64,000 nt of DNA, taken from Bremia lactucae. Its lineage: Eukaryota; Oomycota; Peronosporomycetes; Peronosporales; Peronosporaceae. The notes beneath the pieces were generated by a model. It worked only from the letters and a program-made list of their open reading frames with translations, had not been told where the DNA came from and did no database searches. Location: contig NC_090621.1 of assembly GCF_004359215.1 (NCBI RefSeq), positions 1,662,582-1,726,581 on the forward strand. The letters are read 5' to 3'. This document shows, piece after piece, positions 1 to 11,067 of the stretch; positions within the stretch are counted from its first letter, which is position 1; every line of letters starts with the position of its first letter. Position numbers and translations under genes: made by a program.

Positions 1-1511
1 AACGCGGCACCCACGCTTCCGGTTCCATCAATAATTCCTGTCACAGTAGCAAGAGCTTCTGCATTTCCTTGAATACTCTCGTGAGTGCCTAGATCAGCTG
101 AAATAGCCGTGCTTATTAAATTGGCTGGCCCACCTAGCATAAATCCCGATAGTAGCAATAATATTGCCGTCATATTGTATGAGGCGCCGTCCATTGAGTA
201 CAATGCAATACTGCAGTGCAAAACCACGTTAGTCAAGCAGCCATAAGAAAATTAAAACGAATACAATAGTTTTACCACGAAAGAAGCAGCATCGTCACGA
301 CAACAGGAGATCGCACACCCATGCGATCAGACGCAATCCCACCAATAAATCCACCGACAATTTGACCTGCGTCGTAGAGCATCTACAATATATGGCAATC
401 CATCAATTTATTTTTAAATACAACGTGTTAAAAAAAAAGGGTTGAAAAACGTACCGAAAAAGAACCGGCGTGGGAATTGTCCAAATGGAGCGAGACCGTT
501 AAATAAAATGGCAACCAAAAAAAGAGTGCGTAATTTACGGATTTTAGACACGCATAGGCCATAGCATACGGAAACACCTGTATACAAGTATACACATTGG
601 CATAGGACACCTTTCAAGAGGCAAAAAAAGGGGTTATACACAATACCCCTGGAATGGCCCAGGCATGAAAAAACCCAATGCCTTTTGCATTTTCATCTTT
701 TTTAGTGTTCGCGTTGCGATTGAAGTCATCTTGATGAATGGCTACATCTGGTTGAGCTTTCTCAATTGTTTGGTGGCGATACGATACATCTCGTGGATCC
801 GGGTACAAAAAGACGTAAATGAGCAAGCCATGGAACGCTACGAGGGTACCAGCTAGAATCAGCGCAATTTTCCATGCAATAGTCTTGTCAAAATATGCAA
901 ATAATACTGCCACAAGAGCAGTGCCAACAATGTTGCCAAGACAGGCATTTCCACTCCAAATGCCAAGGACAGCGCCCCGTTCTGATTGGTCAAACCATTT
1001 GCCCATAACGGCAACATTTGCTGGCCAGCCACTTGATTGCACAAGGCCATTAAGTCCCCATAGCACTGCATAGAAGCTAAATGCGTGAATATTTATAAAT
1101 GCTCCGATTCCAAAGAGCAAGACAAGCGCTGCTGTGGCCCACATGCCACCTGCAATCATGTGCCGTAAGTTGTAATTATCCCCTAGCATGCCACTATATA
1201 AAAAACACTTTTAGCACAAAAAAAGGATTCATTTGTTGCATATGAAGTAGAATGATTGTCAACCTAATGTAGAGTCCGAGAGCATAAAACCCCATAAAAA
1301 GAGTATCCATGAGTCCATACATTTCCACTTGTTGGTCCCGGGAGTAAATGTCCGAGTGTATCCATTGTTCGTCGCCCATTTCGCCTTTAATGGCCGAAAA
1401 GCTCTTGCGACTTGCGTGGATCAGAACGTAGCTATAGAATGTTAATAGAAAAACGCCACGCTTGTTGGCCGCGACCTCCTTCCATCCGCGTGATACCGCT
1501 GAAGCTTCCAT
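1..1511 (-). CDS. SLC37-type sugar-phosphate/glycerol-3-phosphate MFS transporter, 3' end outside window
   Basis: Major facilitator transporter of the SLC37 / GlpT-like family, which exchanges organic phosphate esters for phosphate across a membrane. I assembled five exons by joining GT-AG introns in frame: 1511-1264, 1193-647, 577-455, 382-276 and 210-1 (continuing off the window). Diagnostic stretches are FLLTFYSYVLIHASRKSFS in exon 1, GMLGDNYNLR and SSGWPANVAVMGKWF in exon 2, YALFFWLPFYL in exon 3, and GGPANLISTAISADLG in exon 5. About 410 residues are visible; the last membrane helices are missing. The ATG at 1511 (MEASAVSRGW) is chosen because the family domain begins right after it. The membrane (plasma, ER or organelle) cannot be told. 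The family call rests on conserved motifs, and the intron joins are inferred. Confidence 0.87.
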
Positions 1512-1961
1512 GTTCGTTGTTGGACGAAAGTGACAAAAACTTATGGCTTTTATAATATTTTGTCGCGAGAAAATATTTACTTGAAAATGCAGGAATGTAA
1601 AATCCAAATGAACTTTATAACAGATTAAAGAATTCTCCACCTAAGAATCAAGCTCGTACAATTCAAAAAATCCTTATATAGTGTGGCAACCACAGTCTTA
1701 ATAATGTGAAGTTTAGTCCTACCACTACTAACTTTAGCCTTTTGTATATATGTTATCTAAGGTTATCATTGATTGGATTACAGTCGGCTCAAAGTCAGCA
1801 ATTATAGAACAATTACGTTGGACGTCAATCGTATAAGTTAACGAGGATTATACGTTTCTTAAGGGATCAATTACCAGAGGGAGGACTGAATGGAAGCCAT
1901 TCCACTAAACTAGGAAAGTTGCAAATGGCAACCCTCTAGCACAAAACCGATCTCGTCGCGA
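1512..1961. other. Divergent intergenic region (450 bp)
   Basis: This spacer separates two genes that start outward, the SLC37-like transporter (-) and the PBCV-adaptor-tailed protein (+). It is AT-rich and presumably holds both promoters. I see no ORF or repeat in it and no convincing oomycete initiator match. Confidence 0.5.
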
Positions 1962-3467
1962 ATGGGATCAAAGCACTCTCGCTTGTCGCACTCGTCGCAA
2001 GGCGACAGACGTGCGTCCGTTGACAGTCAAAAGGCAGTGGTTGATGCAATCTCGGCCGAAGCGCGGGCCGAATTCACGGTGGGCGACATCAATCGTCCCG
2101 AAAACACACGCCGCGCTCAAAGTCTCTATTGCAACGACAGGGACCGGTTTTGCAAATACCGCAATTACTTTAAAAACCATCACATGTCACTAGCTCGAGA
2201 AGTAGGGCGTGAAACCCGTAAAAGCAAAATGGAGTTGCTTCAATGGGTTCAAACCGTCGTGGGTCCACTCGAAAATGGTGAGAACTTTACTAAAGATGAG
2301 ATTCTCGAGGTTGCCATGGTCTCTGCCGCCCTAAGCGAATACGGCGAGTCGGTATTGGCTAAAATGTATGATCGAGGTGAGCTCGATGCGTTACCAAATG
2401 TGCCACTTCATACCCATAATTTGCGCATGCCTGGGAAGCAACAGGCCTGTCGTAATGGGTCCGATGCACTTAATAAAGATAAGCTCGAAGCAGCCCATTA
2501 TATTGGATTAGAAGTAATGCTACGACTTAACGAGCGATTGCCAGTCGAGCACCGAATGGGCGAAGAGTTGCGAGTGATTCTGAATCACCCAAGCAATTTG
2601 CGCCTTATGCTGGCCTCGAGTAACCAAATTTTGCACAAAAAAGTCGACGCGTTACTAATTCGTGCGAACGGTCCTATTTCTGAAAACAAAACGCAGGTAG
2701 GGACCAAAAGTTCCAGTCGAGAGTATGCGCGATTGGTCCAAATTGCCAAACACGCCCAAGACTTGGCGTTTCAAGAGGCCATGATTGCAGCCAATGGCCA
2801 CTATTTGTACCAAAGCTTACGCAATCAATTCCAACGTCTTGAAGTCAGTGGCCGAATCAAACTCTGGGAGATTGAAAAAGACAAGCCGGAGCTTCGACAA
2901 ATACCTCGGTCCAGGTACCGCTCACCGTCCCCCGTACCACGGAATTTGAGACTTCCGGGGTCTCCTGAAAAGAAGCCGGAGCCAAAACCTCGAATGGTGC
3001 ACGAAACGACGACCTTAAGTCCATTGCTTGAAAAAGAACATCGAAATCCCTTCTCTCGCTTTGCTGCAAAGATCTTTCGCTCGCGACATCAAAAAAAGAA
3101 TCTGGCTATACCTCGGTCCAGTGCCACTCCAGCGCCCAAGTTGCACGATCGAACAGTGTCGATCAAGCGACGAGGTGGAAAAGGTGCGAATGTTGCCATT
3201 GTTGCCAAGGCAAAGGCAAAATCCCACAAAGCCAACAATGGTGGAAAACCACACAGAAATAAGGATGAAAAAGGAAAAAGGGTTTCTCGCCCAGTAGCAA
3301 ATGAAACAACAACTTTGAGTCACGACTCGAATTCTGACGATCACGACAGCGACTACGTTGATGACGTTTCGGATGATGGCAAAACAAATGAACGCACGCT
3401 TTGTATTGGTCCGCGCGGAGGCAAGTATTATCTCAATGCAGCAGGCAAGAAAGTATACGTCAAATAA
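1962..3467 (+). CDS. Hypothetical protein, putative N-myristoylation site and C-terminal PBCV-type basic adaptor motif
   Basis: Uninterrupted 501-codon ORF with no intron. It begins MGSKHSRLSHSS, a good N-myristoylation context (Gly2, Ser6, Lys4), so membrane attachment is plausible. Residues ~40-300 are a mixed helical region I do not recognise. Residues ~310-440 are basic, Ser/Pro-rich and probably disordered, with repeated Arg-Ser-Arg and Lys-rich patches. An acidic Asp/Ser run lies near residue 460. The protein ends with a short motif containing GPRGGKYY and KKVYVK (residues ~481-501). That pattern is typical of the small basic adaptor domain (PBCV_basic_adap) known from chlorella viruses and other large DNA viruses, where it is usually an appendage to other domains. 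Function unknown. The ATG at 1962 is the first in frame and gives the myristoylation context. Confidence 0.75.
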   Translation: MGSKHSRLSHSSQGDRRASVDSQKAVVDAISAEARAEFTVGDINRPENTRRAQSLYCNDRDRFCKYRNYFKNHHMSLAREVGRETRKSKMELLQWVQTVVGPLENGENFTKDEILEVAMVSAALSEYGESVLAKMYDRGELDALPNVPLHTHNLRMPGKQQACRNGSDALNKDKLEAAHYIGLEVMLRLNERLPVEHRMGEELRVILNHPSNLRLMLASSNQILHKKVDALLIRANGPISENKTQVGTKSSSREYARLVQIAKHAQDLAFQEAMIAANGHYLYQSLRNQFQRLEVSGRIKLWEIEKDKPELRQIPRSRYRSPSPVPRNLRLPGSPEKKPEPKPRMVHETTTLSPLLEKEHRNPFSRFAAKIFRSRHQKKNLAIPRSSATPAPKLHDRTVSIKRRGGKGANVAIVAKAKAKSHKANNGGKPHRNKDEKGKRVSRPVANETTTLSHDSNSDDHDSDYVDDVSDDGKTNERTLCIGPRGGKYYLNAAGKKVYVK

Positions 3468-4128
3468 GAGGTTTTGGAATTCAATAAAATTAAGGCTTTT
3501 TCATGTTTTGCAAATCTATGCCATATTTTTTAAAATGGCATTTCGTGCATTTATTGCCATTGCACGAAACTCTTCACAAATTGACTTCACTTGTGACTTT
3601 AAAGACGCTCTGGTCTCAAGCGCCGTGCTGTCGACTTCTCGTCTTTAAGCTACGCATCTCGTCCACGCGCTCGGTGGTTATCGCCTAAACGACAATGGCG
3701 TGCTTCTGCGAAAACTGTTGCAGATCGTCGCCAAAAGGGTACTTTTATGGGATTCACTACTGATAAAATAGAACTCAATTTTTAAGTTATAAAGCACGGC
3801 AAGAGCCGGTCTTAAAGACATATAATATCAGGGATAAGCGCTGCAAGGCCAAGGAATTAAGTTAGTATCTGAATGTATGCACAAGTGTCTCCTTGAAGAT
3901 ACATATGAGCTTCTTAATTGTCCTACTGTCATGTTTACTGTATACTGACTGCTGAGAAGTCTTAATGCTAAGCTGAAGCAGATCGTATTTATGCGAGGAA
4001 AAAGTGCATATTTAAAAGGACACGGACTTTAAAGAGTATTGACAATAATTTGGTCCGGGACTATTACTTAAAAGTTACTTTGCAATGTATAATTATTCAT
4101 CCAATCAGCAGCGCTTCAGAAGTGCAAG
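3468..4128. other. Intergenic, no feature recognised
   Basis: AT-rich sequence downstream of the PBCV-adaptor protein. The short ORFs here show no conserved motif. No LTR similarity or tandem repeat seen. Confidence 0.5.
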
Positions 4129-4635
4129 CTACACCTCATGCAAAACCGGTAGCGTATGTAAACGACGGTATTGTCGCAACTTTTCCGACTCCCACATTCC
4201 TCGCGTAAATGGCACTCGTTGGCCACCGACAAATTGTTTGCTGCCACGTTGCTCGGCAATTGCCTTGGGAATGGTCACAGGTGGAACAATCATGCGCTTC
4301 ATGACAAAACGGTGGAAACGTTTTCTAAACCTCGAATTGCCGCGATGCAGCTGAGCTTTAAGCATCATTACCTCTGTGATGCAGCAGTCGTAGACCGGCC
4401 GAGCTGGCTTATGTGGCTGGTCGTACCGACAGTGTCCCAATTGTGGCTTCTGCTGACTCACGTGATACAATTCGTCACTGCGCGTCTCGCGGTGGGGTGA
4501 TGAGGCACTATGAACACGCTTTGGAGTCGCTGACTTGTGCCGATGGCACCGGGAGCGGATGCGAGCAAGAACTTTGTGCTTCGGCACTTCAGCATCCATT
4601 ATGACTTTACGACATTGGGTCGGGGCAATCGCCAT
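4129..4635 (-). CDS. Doubtful hypothetical protein, basic and low-complexity
   Basis: A 168-codon ORF (a second Met lies 12 residues in, MDAEVPKHKV) rich in Arg, His and Lys, with no signal peptide, membrane helix or known domain. The opposite strand is also partly open here, and the upstream end runs into a GTGGCAATT-type tandem repeat, so chance openness is a real possibility. It is listed because it is the longest ORF between 3.5 and 6.1 kb. No intron or partner exon could be proposed. Confidence 0.22.
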   Translation of the reverse strand: MAIAPTQCRKVIMDAEVPKHKVLARIRSRCHRHKSATPKRVHSASSPHRETRSDELYHVSQQKPQLGHCRYDQPHKPARPVYDCCITEVMMLKAQLHRGNSRFRKRFHRFVMKRMIVPPVTIPKAIAEQRGSKQFVGGQRVPFTRGMWESEKLRQYRRLHTLPVLHEV

Positions 4636-4684
4636 TGTGGCAATTGTGGCACTTGTGGCAATTGTGGCACGTGTGGCAATTGTT
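4634..4684. repeat. Short tandem repeat, 9/18-bp unit
   Basis: Imperfect repeats of TTGTGGCAA / TTGTGGCAC, about five 9-bp units. In one plus-strand frame they read as alternating CGNCGTCGN cysteine-rich peptide. This repeat explains several short overlapping ORFs here. Confidence 0.75.
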
Positions 4685-5776
4685 GTTTTGATTGCGGATT
4701 GTGCAATAGAGCGCCAAAGACAAAGTGTCTCCCTTTCGAGCTCAATTGTGAAGTATCACTGACTTTTTATAACGCGCGACAGCTTTTTAGTAATGCTAGC
4801 AATGGAGTGATCAGATTTCGGGAACTGATGGGGGATTGTTCATTTAATAAAAGGAAGGGGATGTAGGGAACTTGTTAATAAAAAAAAGAAAATGACGACA
4901 GGTTTGTAGGACTTAACTGCAACAAGACATCTAAGAGATCGCCAGGTGTGGTCCATATGATAAAATGGTCTTTTTTCAATTCGTAAAACTTGTTTATAAA
5001 GGTACGCTCGAGCAAGAGGCGGAAGGGCTTGCACAATATATTCAGATTTTATCATCTCTGAAGGTGTGACCGCAATTTGTTATGAAATGCAACACGATAG
5101 AACGCAAATGACAATCCTGCAGCCGAGATCGACCTCTTATCAGTCAGCTGCCAATCTCGGAATCACTTCCTGACCAATTGTAGTGCAGCTTTTATAAACC
5201 CAGACTCCAGACTCGTTGTGATGACGGCAAAAAACATTCGGTTTCTCATACGAATGTTTCTGCCTTGATTGCAGACACCGAGTACACTTTTTAAAAAAAG
5301 AATTTACAAAACGCATAAAGGCCCAGCTTGCTTACTCACGAGTTAATAACAAGCAAGCGGCAGCATACAAGAGAGACGCTTCCATGACCGTGTGACCCTC
5401 AACGCAATTGTCTCAAATAAAGCAAATCGTGTCCAGTGTGTCGACGAAATAGTTAGGGCTCCAATCTTTACGGTACCGCACTTGTTCTGGCTTTTTGCAA
5501 AAACTCAGCCGCCATTACAACGTCTTGGTAGCTAGTATTAAATTTAGCAAGATAAATTCTGAAAATAGTTGTCACACTGAAACGTATCTTACAAGAAACA
5601 AACGCAAAGCATGTGGCTTCAAGGATAGACTTATGGCTTCAAGCAGAACAGACGCGATTTCTTGCCACTTTCAAAGGCATAATAGAGGTCGAGACACAAA
5701 ACCTACATGTAGAAAGACAATAAAAATTAAGTTGCTTTATCTTCATTTGGTAATGGTGTACGGAGACTGTATGACG
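4685..5776. other. Intergenic, no feature recognised
   Basis: AT-rich non-coding sequence between the tandem repeat and the first LTR fragment. No ORF with family motifs, no tRNA-like structure and no clear LTR similarity seen. Confidence 0.5.
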
Positions 5777-5956
5777 TGCTAAAGTTGCCCTAATGATACA
5801 CAGTCCCCATTTAAAACACTTGGTGTGCTTAGGAGGATGGTCAATTAATTAAAAAAAGTAATTAGACCCACCACACGGGTGTGGTTCGCATTTGTGACCA
5901 ACCCTTGTGTATGTGATGCACATAGGTGCAATCACATTAGAAGGGATGACGCCTAG
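5777..5956 (+). repeat. LTR fragment (family 3, 5' part)
   Basis: It begins with GCTAAAGTTGCCCTAATG and continues through CACAGTCCCC and GGATGACGCC. The same order of sequence occurs at 46952-47031 (plus) and, reverse-complemented, at 62476-62300, so it is the start of the family-3 LTR. It ends abruptly at 5956, where a different LTR begins, so it is truncated or interrupted. Confidence 0.7.
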
Positions 5957-6147
5957 TGTAACGGGGCTCTACTGAATTATACTCTTTCAGTAGAAGTCCA
6001 CTTCGCACTGCCTCAGTGCGAATGGTGCCGCACGTCACTTCACGTGCACTAGTACGTGCAGAGGAAGACTCTCTTCAAAACACTTGCTTTAAAGAGGATT
6101 AATTAAAAACTGTATTTGATATAATTAAGTTTTTCTTCCTATCTATC
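5957..6147 (-). repeat. LTR fragment (family 1), truncated
   Basis: It starts TGTAACGGGGCTCTACTG and shares colinear blocks with the solo LTR at 19471-19907, including CACTTCACGT, ACTAGTACGTGCAGAGGAAG and CTTAAAGAGGAT. By comparison with 38219-38684, where a gag ORF fixes the sense, this copy is in minus orientation. It breaks off at about 6147, directly before a pol fragment. Confidence 0.75.
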
Positions 6148-6164
6148 AGCACCGTCCCTACGCG

Positions 6165-6637
6165 CCTTATTCTTTGACGATGTATTCTTGCATAGGAGGG
6201 CCGAGGATGGGCTGAGCGCAATAGAGTCGCACAAGCGTCATTTAGACGCTGTGCTGCAGACTTTAAAGGACGCCGAACTGTACGTCAACTTACAAAAGTG
6301 CATCATAAAGGTCCCCGAGATACCTGTGCTGGGCTGCATCGTAGGTACACATGGTGGACGAGCAGATCCCACGGCATGTGAAGAATTTGCGCCAATTTCT
6401 AGAGCTCGCTAATTAGTTGCATAAATATAGCAAGAATTATGCTGAGCAAACTAAACCATTATCTGACCTCCTTAAAAAGGACGCAGAATGGGTTTGGTTA
6501 AAAGAACAAGATGATGCGTTCACATCAGTGAAGTTATCTCTTGTAGAGGCACTGGTCTTGGCATTGCCAGACGCGGGTGTCGGCGTTTCGACTGAGGCAT
6601 TAGACGCTTCCGGCGCTGCCAATGGGGCATCTAGCAG
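6165..6637 (+). pseudogene. Ty3/gypsy pol fragment (RT active-site region to start of RNase H)
   Basis: Plus-strand translation gives FDDVF (RT catalytic Asp-Asp) near 6175, then a connection-like segment with NLQKCIIKVPEIPVLGCIVG, and after a stop HKYSKNYAEQTKPLSDLLKK leading into the RNase H domain. At least one stop and one frame change break it, and both ends are truncated. It lies just upstream of the larger element starting at about 6640 but is a separate copy, since that element carries its own RT at 9.4-10.5 kb. Confidence 0.8.
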
Positions 6638-6639
6638 CA

Positions 6640-7130
6640 TTACGGGGTGTAAAGTAACGTAAATATTATTTCCTATAAGAGAATAACTAATATTTTATCC
6701 TATGCGATGAAATAATATTAAGAGATACAAAATTATTATCTTTATTAATTTTACTTAATAGTTTCAATATCACCAAATTTAAAAACATTGACGCAATAAG
6801 ACATTAGTTCTACTGATTGGTTGATTTAAATTTCAATAAACCTCGCCAATCGTCATAAAACACGATTGTGCGGTGCGTGAGTAGGCGCTATAGTTATTCG
6901 TATAAAAAGTCAGTAGTAGTAATAGAAGATCGTTACGTAGGAACTTAATATATTAGTACAGGTTTACTTTTTCCCTATTCTAAAGCCTTAGAATTTACCT
7001 TTAGTAGCTTAGACTCTTAGCTACTTCGAACTTTCCTCTGCACGTCGTATACGTGAAGTAGTCGAGGCACCCGACCTTCACTGCAATCAGTGTAGGTTGA
7101 CTGGACCGGTTATCAGTACTAGCAAAGGGC
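6640..7130 (+). repeat. 5' LTR of element 1
   Basis: Matches 14175-14593 in colinear blocks: GTAACNTAAATATTA, TTAATAGTTNCAATAT, CCAATCGTCA, CCTATTCTAAAGCCTT and CCTCTGCACGTC. The left edge (ACGGGGTG) and right edge (just before TAGTAGCATTTTC, which resembles the sequence after two other LTRs here) are estimates good to about 10 bp. Confidence 0.78.
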
Positions 7131-7195
7131 ACCTAGTAGCATTTTCGTAGTCCTTTTAATGTCCTACGCACGTTAATTCAAAATGGACATGTTGG

Positions 7196-8173
7196 ATGAA
7201 GAATGAGGGAGCTTTCAAGCCCTTCAAGAAGGTTATCACGCCACGCGTGAAGAGTTTGCTCATTTTTGTGACCTTAAATGGAGAGCGATCGAACGATCGT
7301 AGGCGGGCCAGCCGTTGGCGCCATGCTATACACTGGGGAATAGAAGATAAGCATGGTGCCATAGCCGAGTTCATACAGCACAAACTTGACGAAGTTCGAG
7401 AGAAAGTAGCCTTGCTTCGCCAGCAAGGCTCTCAACAGGTGGAAGTGCTGGGAGAATAGCGTTCTCAGCAATTGGAACTGTTGAGACAGCAGCATGTAAA
7501 TGCTGCTTTTAAGCGGACGCTTCCTCGTCGACCCTAAAGCTAAAGATAAAAACCTTTAAGTTTATTGCATTCGAAGGCTACTCTTCTTTGAGATCGTTCG
7601 TCGAACTAGACAATGCCATAGAAGCTCGTCGTATCAGAAATGATGCGGCGAAAGTAAAATTTGGCGTGTCCAAGTTGGCCAAACTTGTTAAATCTTGGGC
7701 CTTGGGGCTAAAACTTCACGACCCATTAGTCTTTGGGTCGTATGACGTCTTTAAGACTTGGCTCAGACAAACATTTGAGCCACCACGTGCCAAATTCAGT
7801 GCTCGAGATGAGCTTCTGGATTTGAAGCAGGGCAAACGTGACATTCACGCTTATGCCCAACATACACGATACCTGGTCAGTTGTATCGTAAGTCATCCAG
7901 TATATGAACAAACACAGGCAACTGTGATAATTAAAGGCCTTGCAGACGGTCTTGCTAACTTGCCTGTTTCGGCTAAAATTAGAGTCGCGAGACCAAGCGA
8001 TCTTTATAGCGGAACAGGAGGACTTCAGTCTTAAACAGGCTGTTGTCCTCTCTGGGGCTCATCGTCCACCGATACGACAACAAAACGGAGATCCAGAATT
8101 AATCGATCTCTCGTATGTAGAGAGCGAGAATCCGTTACAGAAATGTAATCGTTGTCAAAAAATGGGCCTATGA
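7196..8173 (+). pseudogene. gag remnant of element 1
   Basis: Frames at 7196-7459, 7588-8034 and 7940-8173 align end to end with the better preserved gag at 38740-39560. Shared stretches are LDEVREKVALLRQQGSQQ against LDEVKEKVALLNQQGSQQ, WALGLKLHDPLVFGS, DLKQGKRDIHAYAQH and AEQEDFSLKQA. This is the Retrotrans_gag capsid-like region. Several frameshifts separate the pieces, so no functional protein is made. Confidence 0.85.
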
Positions 8174-8462
8174 GTGAATTGCCCACGGCTTGTGCATAAA
8201 AACACTGAGCGAAAAGATCGACCTCTCGCTAGGAATAGCGGATGACGCGGATCCGACGCTGTTACGAAAGCGCATCGGCGAGTCGGATCGTCAAAAGTGG
8301 TCGGGGTCAGTAGATGCGGAGCGCCCTACTGATCCAGAGACGTCAAAAGAATTTGCAGGTCTTTTGGCAAAAGTTGCTCCTCACACACAAATATTGGGAT
8401 AAACTGCGCCAGGTGATGAGGTTAACCTACTCACATTGATACTTAAAGTGGCAAAAATTGTC

Positions 8463-8760
8463 ACTTGAGTCTCTAGTCGGTTGTGGGGCATCGAATACTT
8501 TCATTTGTCGCCAATCGCTAGAAGATCACAGACTCAAATATATTGAGCGCGATATCCCTCTAACGATGATGGCAGTGCTCCTAGCAACAGGCGCATCTAT
8601 AACAGTATGGTAACGTGTAGTTGGTATTCATTACACGTTAAAAGGTAAACAGTATGATGATAATTTCATCGTACCAGATTTGGATGACAAATTTGATGTC
8701 ATCCTTGGATTCCCATGGCTCAGAAACTACGAGCCATGTTTAAATTGACAGCAGTAAGCC
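8463..8760 (+). pseudogene. Retropepsin-like protease remnant of element 1
   Basis: Translation shows VGCGASNTFICRQ in place of the aspartic-protease motif VDSGAS, then FDVILGFPWLRNYEP, the usual C-terminal DVILGMPWL motif of gypsy proteases. The catalytic Asp appears mutated and stops interrupt the frame. Confidence 0.7.
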
Positions 8761-9386
8761 GTGACGATGCCTGTATCTTGTCCATCTGATGGTTAACTGA
8801 TAAACGTCTTGAAGCGTCCACAAGCGTGTAGATGTCCTACGAGTGAGTGCGATGGCCTCACTTGTGGTTCGGTCGTTTGCACGACTGCACAAGACCTCAG
8901 TGTGAGAGCCAATCCCACTGTGGAGTTAGATCCCAACGGCTGTGTACAAGCAGAGGCAGCGCCGAAGATTCACCACTCGAATAAGTTGAGTGGTACGAAT
9001 CAAGGATGCTTGCTTGGAGAGCAACATCCACGAAAATATTTAACGCCCTTCTATAAAAGACAGTGCGAAAAATCCTAGATAGACTGGAGGCTGATTGTAG
9101 AGGTCTCGCTGTGGTTGCGCAACCACAGCTAGAGGTAGTTGGGGAGGATATTTCTCAGATAAAAGTTGAGGGAACAAGCTCCCAAAAATCTGTGGGAATA
9201 AGTCTTCAGAAATGTGTGGTCAAAGGTTCTCAAGCACTTTTGAAGAAAAGTTCCAAAGAGGAACTGAGACATTAAATGCTTTAGTACACAACGGATCACG
9301 TGTAGTCGTGTATACACTTGATCTGATAACGCCTTTATAGTTAACTTCGGAGATAACTCAATTGTCAACTATAGAATTGAAACGGA

Positions 9387-10471
9387 TTGCGTGATCTGCG
9401 TAATAGCAAATTCAAACAGATCTGCATACCTGTCGCAGATGACAAGCATGTGGCCGATATTCTGTCGGCAATAGTTTCTCCTGAGAACGAACGAATTTTA
9501 AGCTACTCATCGAAGGACGAAAGTTACATCGATGAGAAGACTCGGATCCTGGGAGTCTTTGAAGACAAATCCTTTATATAGGGATTTGATCGAATTCAAG
9601 GATGTATTACCTAAATTCGTACCATGAGGAGGAGGCACTCGACCCGTAATCGACCTAATCCCAGGTTCGAAATACTGTGTCACGAAGCAGTGGCCATTGT
9701 CTTGTGAGAAAGTATTCGCGATCGACAAATTCTTTGCTGATCGCTTAGCAGCGGGTCATGTATGTAAGTCAACCTCCCCAAATAGCTCTCCGAACTGATG
9801 TGTGCGTAAACGACAGGAGAGTGTTGGATTTATGCATGCGTTTAATAAATTGAACGCTGCAACGGTATCGGCTCAAACGCCGATACCACAAAAAGACGTA
9901 ATCATTGGTGATAAATCAAAGAGCACTGTCTTTTCGTCAATGAATGTAATGAATGGATTTTATCAGATCCTTATGCAGCAGAATATTTCGTCGTAGCAGG
10001 AATCACCCCACGCGGAATGATATGGGAGTATCTAGTCGTACCACAGGTACTTCGTAATGCCCTGTGACATTTAACAGATGTGAAACGAATCTGTTACGAT
10101 GTGTGCGGGATTTCGCACCGAGCTATCTGATGACGTCTACGTTCATAGCAGAGCCATGAACAGAAGTCAAACGTTGAAGTATATCGTACCCACGTCCAAA
10201 AGGTCCTTACATTTATGCGTAAGCATAAGTCGTAAGCAAATCTCTAGTAGTGTATATTCGCCGCAGGGGAAATGCCACTTCTTAGGTGCATCGTGGGTAA
10301 ACACGGAGCACGCCCTGATCCGGAAATGATCAAGGCGATCACCGACCGGCAGGTGCCAGTTGACGTGAAGGGACTCTGAAAGTTCCTCGGCTTAGCGGCG
10401 TACTTACACAAGTACTCCCGTAATTATGCCGAAATGACAGTACATATTTATTCTTTGTTGAAGAAAATGTA
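9387..10471 (+). pseudogene. Reverse transcriptase remnant of element 1
   Basis: Broken frames read FNKLNAATVSAQTPIPQKDV, then MNGFYQILM, DDVYVHSRAMNR around the active site, and KFLGLAAYLHKYSRNYAEMT in the thumb/connection. The same segments occur in the RT fragment at 40310-41462. Multiple stops and frame changes. Confidence 0.85.
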
Positions 10472-10489
10472 AAGTGGTCATTTAACGCT

Positions 10490-10960
10490 TATTACCGGCG
10501 TTCATTTAAGGGTATCAAGCAAAGCTTGGTGCAATCGCCAGGATTGGCGATTGCGGACCAAGATAGACCAATTCATGTGGTCTGTGACGCCAACGATGTT
10601 TCAATCTGCGCCATCTGTTATCAATCGCGTCAGCTTTAACCAGCCGAACGCAATTATCCAGTTGATGACACGGAACGCCTTGCCATGAAATATGTACTGG
10701 CTAAGTTTAGGGTCTATCCTTTCGGAGATAGACAATTCATTTCATGCGGACCAGCGTCCTTACGCGCGGCTGTAAACAGTCCACAAATCTCTCAAAGAAT
10801 GGCAAGGTGGATGTCGATCTTCGCGTAGTATACCTTCTCCGTAGAGTATAAACCAGGACGACATGATGTCGTCGCTGATGCCCTTTTGCGCCGGGCTGAT
10901 TTTGAGCTGGCTGCACAAATCAACAGTGAGCATAAGAACACTGTTGCAACAATAAGTGTT
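10490..10960 (+). pseudogene. RNase H domain remnant of element 1
   Basis: Reads FKGIKQSLVQSPGLAIADQD, then VVCDAND (first RNase H Asp), TERLAMKYVL (Glu region), a degraded TDH region, and YKPGRHDVVADAL at the end, which is the conserved YKPGxxNVVADALSRR of gypsy RNase H. In-frame stops are present. Confidence 0.82.
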
Positions 10961-11067
10961 CTGTCGTTAACATTACTTGACGACGTTAGAAGAGCTTATC
11001 AAGAAGATAATGCTCTTAAAGGGTTAATCGAGTATCTTAAAATCCATTTCAACACTCCTTAAAGAGA

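Noticed and set aside
1962..3467. Possible secreted effector
   Set aside because: No signal peptide and no RXLR or LXLFLAK motif; the N-terminus instead suits myristoylation.
4537..4866. Plus-strand ORF with cysteine-rich CGNCGTCGNCG run
   Set aside because: The Cys run is produced by the GTGGCAATT tandem repeat; three frames are open through it and nothing outside the repeat looks coding.
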